From: JAWKOK01 sp963765875
GTDB lineage: Bacteria > Chloroflexota > Anaerolineae > Caldilineales > Caldilineaceae
DNA length: 64,000 nt
Assembly: GCA_963765875.1 (NCBI GenBank)
Contig: CAVXYK010000010.1
Coordinates: 243,250 to 307,249, forward strand
Direction of reading: 5' to 3'
The notes under the pieces were generated by a model. That model saw only the letters and a list, made by a program, of their open reading frames with translations, ran no database searches and was not told the DNA's origin. A program made the position numbers and the translations under genes. Positions 8,827 through 16,982 of this stretch are shown here, in pieces (position 1 is the first letter of the stretch; every line of letters starts with the position of its first letter).

Positions 8827-9633
8827 ATGGTGAACCCCCGACAGTCATCCAGTAGTAAGGAAATTCGTTTACGAGCTAGAGAACTCCGTCGTGCAACGAC
8901 CCCGGCAGAACAACAACTCTGGGAACATCTGCGAAATCGCAAGCTGGGTGGGCTGAAGTTCCGCCGTCAGCATCCGATTGGCAGATTCATCGTCGACTTC
9001 TACTGTGCAGAGCATCGACTTGTCATCGAGTTGGATGGCCCGATCCATTCACGGCAATCAGCGAGAGACCACGCACGAACCGCCTGGCTCGAATCTCGGG
9101 GCTATCAAGAACTGCGTTTCAAGAATGAACAGGTGAACGAACAGCTTCAAGTGGTATTGGAGCAGATCGTGGCGGCTTGCCACAATGACATCTGGAACGA
9201 AGGAGATAATATGAAGATCAAAATAGAGACCATCGTCAAGGCCGACATCGATTCAGTCTGGATGGCCTGGAACACGCCGGAAGATATCAAACAGTGGAAT
9301 GCCGCATCCGATGATTGGCACACTACCCAAAGCACCGTCGATCTACGCGTTGGCGGGACCTTCACTTCCCGGATGGAAGCCAAAGACGGCAGCATGGGCT
9401 TCGATTTCGAGGGGACGTACACCAATGTGGTCGACCAAGAGCGCATCGAATATGAAATGGCGGATGGTCGCTCTGTTGCCATCGCATTCGAAGCGCTAGG
9501 CGATGGCGTCAAAGTGACGGAGACGTTTGATGCTGAGAGTGAGCACGAGGCTGAGCAGCAACGGCAAGGCTGGCAAAGCATTCTAGACAACTTTGCTATC
9601 TTCGTCGAAGCTAAGGCCAATGCAGGAAAATAG
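8827..9633 (+). CDS. DUF559 endonuclease-like / SRPBCC (AHSA1) in-frame fusion
   Basis: One uninterrupted 268-residue frame holds two unrelated domains. Residues 1-120 are DUF559, a Vsr/very-short-patch-repair-like fold (RARELRRATTPAEQQLWEHL, FRRQHPIGRFIVDFYCAEHR, LVIELDG). Residues 129-268 are an SRPBCC/AHSA1 domain (MKIKIETIVKADIDSVWMAW, NTPEDIKQWNAA, GWQSILDNFAIFVEA), a hydrophobic-ligand fold. An internal ATG at 9211 is preceded by an excellent AAGGAG site at correct spacing, so the SRPBCC domain may also be made alone. The fusion may be accidental read-through between adjacent genes. Confidence 0.75.
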   Translation: MVNPRQSSSSKEIRLRARELRRATTPAEQQLWEHLRNRKLGGLKFRRQHPIGRFIVDFYCAEHRLVIELDGPIHSRQSARDHARTAWLESRGYQELRFKNEQVNEQLQVVLEQIVAACHNDIWNEGDNMKIKIETIVKADIDSVWMAWNTPEDIKQWNAASDDWHTTQSTVDLRVGGTFTSRMEAKDGSMGFDFEGTYTNVVDQERIEYEMADGRSVAIAFEALGDGVKVTETFDAESEHEAEQQRQGWQSILDNFAIFVEAKANAGK

Positions 9634-9654
9634 GTATCTACGAAGGAACAATTG

Positions 9655-10456
9655 ATGGAACGTCGTGAACTTGTCCGCGGGTATCTTGAGGCACTTGACC
9701 TGCAAGACCGTGAGCTGGATCGCCAATTTCTGAACGATGTCGTCGCCCGACACGTTGCCACATTTGCTTTCGGCAGCGTGGGGTGCCGGCTTGGAGACGA
9801 ATTGCCGCTGGATTTCGAATCGCTCTATCAGCGTATCGTTGTCCGACGTCGTGGCGGATACTGTTTTGAACAGAATGGCCTGCTCTTCGGCGTCCTTGAA
9901 GAACTCGGTTTTTCGCCGCAACTCTATCTCGCCCGCGTGATCAGCAACCAGGACACCCATCCGGGTCTGACACACCGCATTTCGATGGTCGAGTTTGACG
10001 GTCTGCGCTACGTGCTGGACGTCGGCTTTGGATCGACATGGGCCCGCGACGCCGGTTCTCTTTTCCGAGACCGAGTCGAAGGACGGCGACAGGATCTTCC
10101 GCATAGCCGAGCGTCGGCCCGGCGAGTACCACATGCAGGTACTGACGGATGGGGAGTACTTCTCACTCTACCGATTTGAGCTTTCGCGATACGGTCCATC
10201 TGATTGCGAAGTGGGCCATTTCTACTCACACAAACACCCTGATGCCACCTTCGTGAACCACCTGGTGGCGTCGGTGATTCTGGAAGACGAGACCCGTTCC
10301 CTGCGTGATCTGACCTATTGGGTCATCACACAGTCCGGCAGTCAGGAGCAGAAAATTCGGGATTCAGACCTCCTGAGGCGAATCCTTGTCGAGGATCTCG
10401 GCGTACGGGTCAGTGAAGAGGAGAGCCGCCGGCTGTTTGAGGGACTCGTTCCCTGA
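9655..10456 (+). CDS. nat: Arylamine N-acetyltransferase family protein, frameshifted
   Basis: ATG at 9655 follows an AAGGA site. The catalytic triad sits where the family expects it: Cys70 in RRGGYCFEQN, His107 in THRISMVEFDG, Asp122 in YVLDVGFG. NATs move acetyl or other acyl groups from CoA to aryl amines or hydrazines. The N-terminal frame runs past the triad and then leaves register. The C-terminal domain (DGDRIFRIAERRPGEYHMQV, KHPDATFVNHLVASVI) continues in the +1 frame to 10456. A single base insertion near 10050 explains this. It sits directly behind the SRPBCC domain. Confidence 0.8.
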
Positions 10457-10574
10457 ATCGCGGCTGTTTAGATGTTCAAAAGAATTCGTGATATATCCAT
10501 CGGAATGGCCCGCCGATTGTTGAAGAGTAGCGAATAGACACCGGCATAGACTCGTCGTTGTGGCCACCGGTCTC

Positions 10575-10676
10575 GCCTCACCCTGCCATGATGCAAAAGG
10601 CGCCATGGTGGTCCCTCTCCAAGAATTGGAGAGAGGGACGCGTAGCCTCCGTTCAGGAGGCGCAGCAGGGTGAGGC
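10575..10676. repeat. Nested palindromic element in a 404-bp gap
   Basis: Outer arms GCCTCACCCTGC (10575-10586) and its complement (10665-10676) enclose two smaller hairpins at 10611-10639 and 10645-10661. The outer arm is shared with 8739-8784. The rest of 10457-10860 has no supported gene; a further short palindrome around 10745-10765 precedes the dehydrogenase. Confidence 0.6.
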
Positions 10677-10860
10677 CAAGGGCGTACCGATCTCGCCAAT
10701 GCCGTTACTATTTCGTTACCCTCCAGTAATCTGCGTCTGCCACGAAAAACGTGCTGAAGCACGTTATGGCTGGGCGGTCAACCGGCTTCAGCCGACTTCG
10801 CATAGTCGGCGTCGGTCTCAACCGATGCGAGCCTAGCCGTCATTCACACCGAGGTGATCC

Positions 10861-11874
10861 ATGAAAGCAATCGTTTTTCCCCAACCCAAAACCATCTCCG
10901 TCGAACGAGTGCCCGATCCCGAATGTGGGCCCGACGAACTGGTCATCGAGGTGGCGTCGTGCGGCATCTGCGGCACGGATCTGCACATCTACCGCAATGA
11001 GTACATGTCCGAGTTCCCGCTGATTCCCGGACACGAGTTCAGCGGACGCGTGGTCGAGGTCGGGCGTGACGTCACCGACTTCGTCATCGGCGACCGGGTG
11101 GCCGTCGATCCCAATCTAGATTGCGGCCACTGTTCCTTCTGTCTCAACGAAGAAGCCAATCATTGCCTCAATTGGCAGGGCGTTGGCGTCACGCGACCGG
11201 GCGGTTTCGCCGAGTACAACGTGGCCCCGGCGCGTGGCTGCTACAAAGTCCCCGAGCACCTGAGCGACAAGCAGGCGGCCTTTATCGAGCCGCTGGCCTG
11301 CGTGGTCTACGCGTTGACGCGCATCAATGTCGGCCCCGGAGCGCAAGTGCTCATCTTCGGCGCCGGTCCCATGGGCTTGTTGTTGGTGCAGGCTTTGCAA
11401 CGCAGCGGCGCGTCACGCGTCGTCTCGGTTGAAAAGCAGCCGCAACGGCTGGCGCTGGCCGCGCAGATGGGCGCAACCACCGTGGCCGTCGGCCCGGACG
11501 CGGACGAGGCGTTGCGCAGCTACGCGCCTCACGGCTTCGACATCGTCATCGACGCCACAGGCGTGCCCGCGGTCATCGAAGGGGCCTTCGCCTACCTCAA
11601 ACCACGAGGCCAATACCTCCAGTTCGGCGTCACGCCCAGCGATGCCAAGATCAGCATCAGCCCCTACGATCTCTTCCACAAGGACTGGACCGTCATCGGC
11701 AGCTTCGCCGCCTGCCACACCTTCCAGCCTACCATCGCCTGGCTGGCCAATGGCGTCATCGACGTCGAACCGCTGGTCAGCGACAGCGTGCCCATGGACT
11801 CGTTTGAAGAAGCCTTCCACCACTTTGCCCGCGGCGAGACGCTTAAGGTGCATGTGCAGGCGAAAGCAGGATAG
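10861..11874 (+). CDS. Zinc-dependent medium-chain alcohol dehydrogenase (dehydrogenase A)
   Basis: The 337-residue protein has the MDR layout: catalytic zinc ligands in CGICGTDLH and PGHEFSGRVVEVG, the structural zinc cluster CGHCSFCLNEEANHC, and a NAD(P) Rossmann site (VLIFGAGPMGLLLVQALQRSG). It resembles sorbitol/arabinitol/threonine-type polyol dehydrogenases that oxidise a secondary alcohol to a ketone. The exact polyol is not deducible. The C-terminal block from FHKDWTVIGSFAACHTF onward recurs in the chimeric fragments at 15522 and 18727. It is followed by the carboxyethylornithine synthase-like gene 101 bases later. Confidence 0.85.
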   Translation: MKAIVFPQPKTISVERVPDPECGPDELVIEVASCGICGTDLHIYRNEYMSEFPLIPGHEFSGRVVEVGRDVTDFVIGDRVAVDPNLDCGHCSFCLNEEANHCLNWQGVGVTRPGGFAEYNVAPARGCYKVPEHLSDKQAAFIEPLACVVYALTRINVGPGAQVLIFGAGPMGLLLVQALQRSGASRVVSVEKQPQRLALAAQMGATTVAVGPDADEALRSYAPHGFDIVIDATGVPAVIEGAFAYLKPRGQYLQFGVTPSDAKISISPYDLFHKDWTVIGSFAACHTFQPTIAWLANGVIDVEPLVSDSVPMDSFEEAFHHFARGETLKVHVQAKAG

Positions 11875-11975
11875 GTCAAGGACTAAACAAGCACAAAGCA
11901 CCGAACCCGTGTAGACTGTTACCAATGATTTCATTAGGTCATCAATCGCAATTGCCTTAACGAAAAGGAAACAAC

Positions 11976-13125
11976 GTGAGTAAATTATCATTTGGAGTCA
12001 TTGGGACTTCAAAAAAAGAAAACGAGCGACGTGTTCCAATCCACCCGGAGCATTTGCCGCGCATTCCTGAACCCGTTCGTCGCCAGTTGATATTTGAAGA
12101 AGGTTACGGAGCGCCATTCGGAATTGCAGACTCGGAGATTGCTGCTCAGACGGGTGGCATCGCCACACGCCACGAATTATTGGCCGACATTGGGAACGTT
12201 ATTATTCCCAAGCCAGTGCTATCTGATTTAGAAGAACTTCGCGAGGGCGGAATCCTTTGGGGTTGGCCGCATTGCGTACAGCAATGGTCAGTAACCCAAA
12301 CCGCGATCGATCGCAAGCAGACACTCATTGCCTTTGAGGAAATGTTTGTTTGGGGACCCAACGGGCAAATTGGCCGCCATACCTTCTATAAGAACAACGA
12401 AATGGCCGGCTACTGCGCGGTATTACATGCCTTGCAGCTAAGAGGTATCGACGGGCACTATGGGAACCAACGCAAAACTATCATTTTCAGTTTTGGTGCG
12501 GTCAGCCGTGGCGCCATATACGCCCTCAAGGCCCGCGGCTTTAGAGATATCACAATCTGCATTCAGCGTCCCGACCACGAGGTTCGTGAGGAGATCCTTG
12601 ATTGTCACTATGTCCGTATTCGTGAAGGCATTGAGGGCGAAGCACGCATGTTGGTGGTGGAGCACGATGGTACTGAGCGACCGTTGACTGATCTGATCAG
12701 CGAATCAGACATTATCATAAATGGAATATTTCAAGAACCTGACAACCCCATGGATTTCGTGACCGAAGAGGAAGAAACATCTCTCAAGCCAGGCTGTCTG
12801 ATCATTGATATCAGTTGCGACGAGGGGATGGGCTTCTTTTTTGCCAAGCCAACCACATTTAGAGATCCTATGATTAGAATTGGCACCATAGATTACTATG
12901 CCGTGGATCATACACCGAGCTATCTCTGGGAAAGTGCGTCGCGATCGGTCTCCGCGAGCTCTCATTGTCCATTTACCGACTGTTGTGGCAGGTCGTGATG
13001 ATTGGCAGCAAAATGAAACCATTCGACGGGCAGTGGATATTGATGCGGGAGTGATTCAGAAACCCAATATTCTGTCGTTTCAGAATCGCCAGCCGGACTA
13101 TCCCCACGCGCCCATCAAGGTCTAG
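11976..13125 (+). CDS. N5-(carboxyethyl)ornithine synthase-like dehydrogenase, frameshifted
   Basis: The GTG start at 11976 follows an AAAGGA site. The protein resembles the alanine-dehydrogenase/transhydrogenase-type N5-(carboxyethyl)ornithine synthases: KKENERRVPIHPEHLPRIPE (pyruvate-side N-domain), a nucleotide-binding block (KTIIFSFGAVSRGAIYALKA), then DIIINGIFQEPDNPMDFV and GCLIIDISCDEG. These enzymes reductively condense pyruvate with ornithine or lysine. The main frame stops at 12998, but the family C-terminus (NETIRRAVDIDAGVIQKPNI, LSFQNRQPDYPHAP) lies in the +1 frame to 13125. The shift is near 12950. Confidence 0.75.
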
Positions 13126-13367
13126 CGGGCTCACGCGAAGTGCCCCGCATGTGCGATAGGCCGACAGCCCGGGTTTCCGGTGGTTTGACTGCGTACCTGC
13201 CACCGTAGTGGGTGCGACCTTTGCATTACAGTCGCATTATCGCTCACCGTGCTGACGCACGTCTCGCACTAGCCGGCGCTTGCAGGTGAAGCCTACGTTA
13301 GGCAAGGACAGCGAACCTTGCCGTGAAGCGAAGCGGCTGACACAGCAACTGACAACAGGAGAAGAAG
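13126..13367. other. Intergenic, no gene seen
   Basis: G+C-rich spacer with a GTTAGGC heptamer near 13297, resembling the right end of an integron attC site, but no matching left half was found upstream. No ORF or RNA gene is supported. Confidence 0.35.
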
Positions 13368-14111
13368 ATGTCTTCGAGCGTCACCATTGAACTTCCGCGG
13401 CAGAAGACGGCGAGAATGACCGGCGGTCTGTACCTGGCGTTCGTACTGGCCATGATCCTCGCCGACACTGTCGGCCACATCGGAATCGGCGAAGTCGATC
13501 AGGCCTACGAGGTGCTGACTGCCAATTCGGGACAGTTCGCGGTGGGCCTGGTGTTCGGTTTGCTGTCGGCCTTCCTCTTCGTTATGGCGGCCTGGGGTCT
13601 GTACGTGCTTCTCAGGCCCGTGCATCAGGATCTGGCGCTGCTCTTCCTGCTGCTCAACGCAATCGGCGTTGCCATACAGGTCGCGAGCTACTTCCCGCTC
13701 ATCTTCGCGATGCTGATGACAGATGCGTCCGACTATGCGCAGGCTTTCTCGGCAGCACAGGCCGAGAGCTTGCAGTACATCTCCCTCAATCTTTTCAAGT
13801 TAAGCTTCGTGACTGCGCAGCTCTTCTTTGGCACGTGGTTGTTCCCGTTGGGCTATCTGGTCTACAAGTCCGGGTTCATGCCCAAGTTCCTGGGTGTGCT
13901 GCTGATTCTCGATGGCTTCGCCATCGTCTTCTGGTTCTTCCAGGCGAACCTGCTGCCGGACTACCCGGCGATCAGCTATCCTGGGTTGGCGCTGAGCTTC
14001 GTCGCCGAAGTCGGGCTAGGGCTTTGGCTCCTCATCAGAGGTGTGAATGTCGGGCAGGATGGCTCAGCTACAATCGCATCGCCAACATCCAATCCGGGCG
14101 ACCGGACCTGA
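13368..14111 (+). CDS. DUF4386 family membrane protein
   Basis: The 247-residue protein has about six hydrophobic helices, opening with RMTGGLYLAFVLAMILADTV and including YLVYKSGFMPKFLGVLLILD and FVAEVGLGLWLLIRGV. The K-S-G-x-M-P-x-x-L-G-x-L-L motif is characteristic of DUF4386. No biochemical function is known for the family. A good GGAGAAG site precedes ATG at 13368. It stands alone. Confidence 0.8.
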   Translation: MSSSVTIELPRQKTARMTGGLYLAFVLAMILADTVGHIGIGEVDQAYEVLTANSGQFAVGLVFGLLSAFLFVMAAWGLYVLLRPVHQDLALLFLLLNAIGVAIQVASYFPLIFAMLMTDASDYAQAFSAAQAESLQYISLNLFKLSFVTAQLFFGTWLFPLGYLVYKSGFMPKFLGVLLILDGFAIVFWFFQANLLPDYPAISYPGLALSFVAEVGLGLWLLIRGVNVGQDGSATIASPTSNPGDRT

Positions 14112-14181
14112 TCTCGCTCGTTTTCGAAGTTGTCGGCACGCGCTCATCGACCGAAGGAACGAAACTCAGTAGTTCACGAAT

Positions 14182-14264
14182 TGTCATTCCGATGACCGGA
14201 GGGAAGAGGAATCTCGGGTTCGCCAAGGAGAGATTCCTCGTCGCTTCGCTCTGTCGGAATGACA
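14182..14264. repeat. Palindromic element P, copy 1
   Basis: Inverted arms TGTCATTCCGA...TCGGAATGACA with inner GAGGAATCTC/GAGATTCCTC arms. Two closer copies of the family lie at 42802-42872 and 60578-60648. This copy is the most divergent. The remaining bases of 14112-14393 show no gene. Confidence 0.7.
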
Positions 14265-14393
14265 GTTGCGACCAAACCGGTAACTACTGAAACTGTCCAT
14301 CCGCTACCGGTTCGGCGCCTGACGCTAACCTTAGCAGTCACATAGCCACCATAGATCGGGTTCGTGCCGATCTGCAGTTTGCGAGGAATGCAC

Positions 14394-15347
14394 ATGATTG
14401 ACTCTGACTATCTGTACAAAGGTCTCTACGCACTTGCTCGTGCCGGTAAGGTAAATGGTATGGCGGGGCATCTTGGCGCGGCGGTGGTTGCCGGCTACTT
14501 CTTTGGCGAAGCGCATCCGGCTCTGGATCCAAGGGTCTACGCCGGCGTCGAAGAGCAACTGGATCGCATCATTAGCGGCGAGGAGTCCATTTGGTACGAT
14601 CAGGAAGAAGCACGGATTACGATTTCCGAATTGTTTCACCCGTTTCCAAAAGAGAAGACTGAAAAGGAACAGATTGCGACCATTGCCGAAGCGCTTTCGG
14701 GCAACATCGACAAGACGCGTCAGTCGGGTCATAATGTTATCTTTGCTTCCATCGCCATCCGTGCGCTCACTGACCACCCGGAGTACGCGACACCTGGAAT
14801 CATCGATGGGATTCGAAAGCTGATTGAGGGATTCAACGGCGCGATTCCAGGAAGGGGTTATTGGGGCAAAGAGAAAGGATGGCTCACCGGCGACAAAGTT
14901 ACGCTTACTGAGAAGAGCATGTTTCCCCAGTACGACTCATTTCAGGTGATGGCAAATGTTGTCGTGGACGATCTGATTTACAAAAGCTCTGAACACCGCC
15001 GAGGGTTCGGCGGAATGGTCCATGTGACGAATCACGCCTCAGCACTCACTGAATTGTCGACCTATGGCTTCCATGAGCTTGCACAAAAGGGCTTGCCAGC
15101 CCATCACCATCATGTTCGCCTGTGGCGTTCCTTGCCCGACTTGTCAAACGAATTAGGTGTGCTCAAGCCAGCGAAATTCGATCCACGAACGCCCGAGTAC
15201 TGGAACGACCCGGCCGAATCGCAGCTTTCAGCAAATTTGACCCATCGTATCAAGACGCTGTACGGGTTCTTCACATTGCTTCGTTTCATTGAAGACACCG
15301 AAAAACGCAAAAAGGCACAAGAATATTATTTGTATCTGATGGGATAG
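14394..15347 (+). CDS. Conserved-looking protein of unknown function
   Basis: I do not recognise the family. ATG at 14394 is chosen because a GAGG site lies 7 bases upstream; ATG at 14388 is too close to it. The 317-residue product is soluble and largely helical, with Trp- and Gly-rich motifs (GAIPGRGYWGKEKGWLTGDK) and a histidine run in LPAHHHHVRLWRSLPDLSNE that could bind metal. Regular helix spacing suggests an alpha-alpha toroid or similar fold. No signal peptide or membrane helix. It stands alone, so context gives no role. Confidence 0.65.
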   Translation: MIDSDYLYKGLYALARAGKVNGMAGHLGAAVVAGYFFGEAHPALDPRVYAGVEEQLDRIISGEESIWYDQEEARITISELFHPFPKEKTEKEQIATIAEALSGNIDKTRQSGHNVIFASIAIRALTDHPEYATPGIIDGIRKLIEGFNGAIPGRGYWGKEKGWLTGDKVTLTEKSMFPQYDSFQVMANVVVDDLIYKSSEHRRGFGGMVHVTNHASALTELSTYGFHELAQKGLPAHHHHVRLWRSLPDLSNELGVLKPAKFDPRTPEYWNDPAESQLSANLTHRIKTLYGFFTLLRFIEDTEKRKKAQEYYLYLMG

Positions 15348-15389
15348 GACCTGCCAGCGAACGCTTCGGGTCCGGCACCAAATGCGTCT

Positions 15390-15521
15390 GTTATGGGAAT
15401 GACCGTAGGATTCCACGAGGAAGATCACCCCTATTCGGTTGCAGATTGGACGTCAACGTCGAATAGCTTCCGTTGCAAACGAGGTCCTCGTCGTGGGAAA
15501 CACCCAACCGACACGACACCC
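15390..15521 (+). repeat. Dehydrogenase leader repeat, copy 1
   Basis: The block beginning GTTATGGGAATGACCGTAGG recurs at 18474 and 19925, each time ending just before a dehydrogenase-type ATG. The three copies share AGGATTCCACGA, TTGCAGATTGGA and AAACGAGGTCC-like tracts with scattered substitutions. It is probably the upstream region of an ancestral dehydrogenase B gene that was copied with it. Confidence 0.7.
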
Positions 15522-15865
15522 ATGCCCCACGCGAGCAAACTCACCCTACCAAAGACAATGGCGGCGGTCGTCTGCCACGCGCCCGACGACTATCGACCGG
15601 AAGAAGTACGCCTGCCGACGCCGGGCGCGGGCCAAGCATTGCTGCGGGTTTATGGCGTGGGCATCTGCGCCGGCGATCTCTTCCACAAGGATTGTACCAT
15701 CGTCGGCAGCATCGCCGCATGTCACACCTTCCAGCCCACCATCGCCTGGCTGGCCAATGGCGTCATCGATGTGGAGCCGCTGGTCTGCGACGCCGTGCCC
15801 TGGACTCGTTCGAGGAAGCTTTCCAGCGCTTCGCCCAGGGGCATGAGCAGGCGAAAACAGGCTAA
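15522..15865 (+). pseudogene. Chimeric dehydrogenase fragment 1 (B N-terminus joined to A C-terminus)
   Basis: The first 45 or so codons (SKLTLPKTMAAVVCHAPDDY, ALLRVYGVGICAGDL) match the start of the intact dehydrogenase at 20057. The rest (FHKDCTIVGSIAACHTFQPT, IAWLANGVIDVEPLV) matches the C-terminus of the dehydrogenase at 10861. All zinc-binding and NAD-binding regions are absent. The join falls at CGATCTC, a heptamer present at the matching point of both parents. A one-base deletion near 15800 then shifts the frame; the original stop is at 15863-15865. It cannot be an active enzyme. Confidence 0.8.
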
Positions 15866-16282
15866 ACTGACATTTCTACGAGATCAAAAGTTTCGTATGT
15901 CCGGCTACCAGCCGAACGACTTCGGGAAACTCGGGATCTGTCTGGTTGGTGGAACTCATCACGCTCGTTTGAGGCCTGGTCACGCGACCTCGCCAACATT
16001 GCGCCGAAACGACGGCGGCCTCCGCGGCGAAGAGTGATCAGCGCGCATCACCTTGTTTGCTCGCATCAAGTTGACTCTGGCTGCCGCCTCTCACAAAGTC
16101 GTTAGGCAGTGCAGCGTGAGCGGGCCTATTAATGGGAATGGATCAAAGTCGAGCCTGTATTGCTCGACTTTTCTGCTATAATGATGGCAGTGATCATTGT
16201 TGTGTTCGGGTGGGCGACAGACAATGCCAGACACTTGCATGACTGAAACTCGTTCCCAAGAATTACCCAAGATTCGAGGTGC
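15866..16282. other. Intergenic with promoter for the MNT/HEPN pair
   Basis: No gene is seen in 15866-16150. A GTTAGGC heptamer occurs near 16091. The stretch closest to the MNT gene contains a TATAAT box, listed separately. Confidence 0.4.
16177..16182 (+). promoter_or_regulatory. Putative -10 box of the MNT/HEPN operon
   Basis: TATAAT in CTTTTCTGCTATAATGATGG, about 100 bases upstream of the MNT start. A near-identical context (CTTTTCTGTTATAATGGTGG) precedes the DUF4258 gene at 19303. No good -35 hexamer was found at 17-base spacing. Confidence 0.5.
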
Positions 16283-16588
16283 ATGATGAATCATCTACTC
16301 CCCATACCACCCAGTAAACTGGCAGAGTTCTGTCGACGCCATCATGTTGAGCGACTGGCGCTATTTGGATCGATGCAGACAGAATCAGATGGGCCGGACA
16401 GCGACATCGATCTGCTGGTAGAATTCGAATCTGGACATGAGCCCGGATTGATTGCGCTTGCCGGCATGGAACTTGAGCTATCTGAACTGCTGGCTGGGCG
16501 GCGGGTGGATCTGCGCACACCGCTCGATCTAAGCCGCTATTTCCGTGACGAAGTGCAGACTGCTGCCGAGGTCCAGTATGCAGCATGA
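16283..16588 (+). CDS. MNT-domain nucleotidyltransferase antitoxin
   Basis: The 101-residue protein has the minimal nucleotidyltransferase signature ALFGSMQTESDGPDSDIDLL, followed by VEFESGHEPGLIALAGMELE and a helical tail. It is the MntA half of an MntA/HepT-type system, which inactivates its HEPN ribonuclease partner. A GAGGTGC site precedes ATG at 16283, with ATG 16286 also possible. Its end overlaps the start of the HEPN frame, the usual translational coupling. Confidence 0.85.
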   Translation: MMNHLLPIPPSKLAEFCRRHHVERLALFGSMQTESDGPDSDIDLLVEFESGHEPGLIALAGMELELSELLAGRRVDLRTPLDLSRYFRDEVQTAAEVQYAA

Positions 16589-16913
16589 AGATCGCATACG
16601 TTTGCAACATATGCTTGATGCCGGCCAAGAGGCACTTGCATTTGCCAAAGGTCACTAGCGCAACGATCTATACCAGGATCGCATGCTGCTTCTGGCATTG
16701 GTGAAATGCATCGAAATCATGGGCGAAGCTGCCGGCAAAGTGTCAGGCGACGTGCGTGAAGATGCACCGGATATCCCATGGGCCAACATCGTAGCCATGC
16801 GCAACAGACTCATCCACGGATATTTCGATATCAATCCTGATATCGTATGGAGAACCGTTGACGAAGAGATTCCGCAGTTACTTGTCCCACTCGAAAGAGT
16901 GCTCAAGCGCTGA
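16578..16913 (+). pseudogene. HEPN toxin interrupted by an in-frame TAG
   Basis: ATG at 16578, overlapping the MNT stop, reads MQHEDRIRLQHMLDAGQEAL and continues as a typical HEPN protein to 16913, including the ribonuclease motif MRNRLIHGYFDI (R-x4-H) and the DIVWRTVDEEIPQLL tail. Codon 27, at 16656-16658, is TAG in the segment AKGH-stop-RNDL, where relatives usually have Ser. Apart from that codon the protein is complete. Translation could restart downstream, but the N-terminal helix would be lost. It may be a real nonsense mutation or a base-calling error. Confidence 0.75.
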
Positions 16914-16930
16914 TTCTGGCCAATACCGCC

Positions 16931-16982
16931 TAACAGCACATCCAGCCGACCGAGGACGGATCGATCAAGTATTGAATTGATG
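16931..16982. repeat. Direct repeat flanking the IS4-like element, left copy (attC-like)
   Basis: This block of about 50 bases starting TAACAGCACATCCAGCCGAC is repeated almost exactly at 18399-18451, on the far side of the insertion element. It begins with GCCTAAC and contains CAGCCGACCG, which resembles the left half of integron attC sites. A third relative lies at 19851-19931. It is far longer than a normal target-site duplication. Confidence 0.65.
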
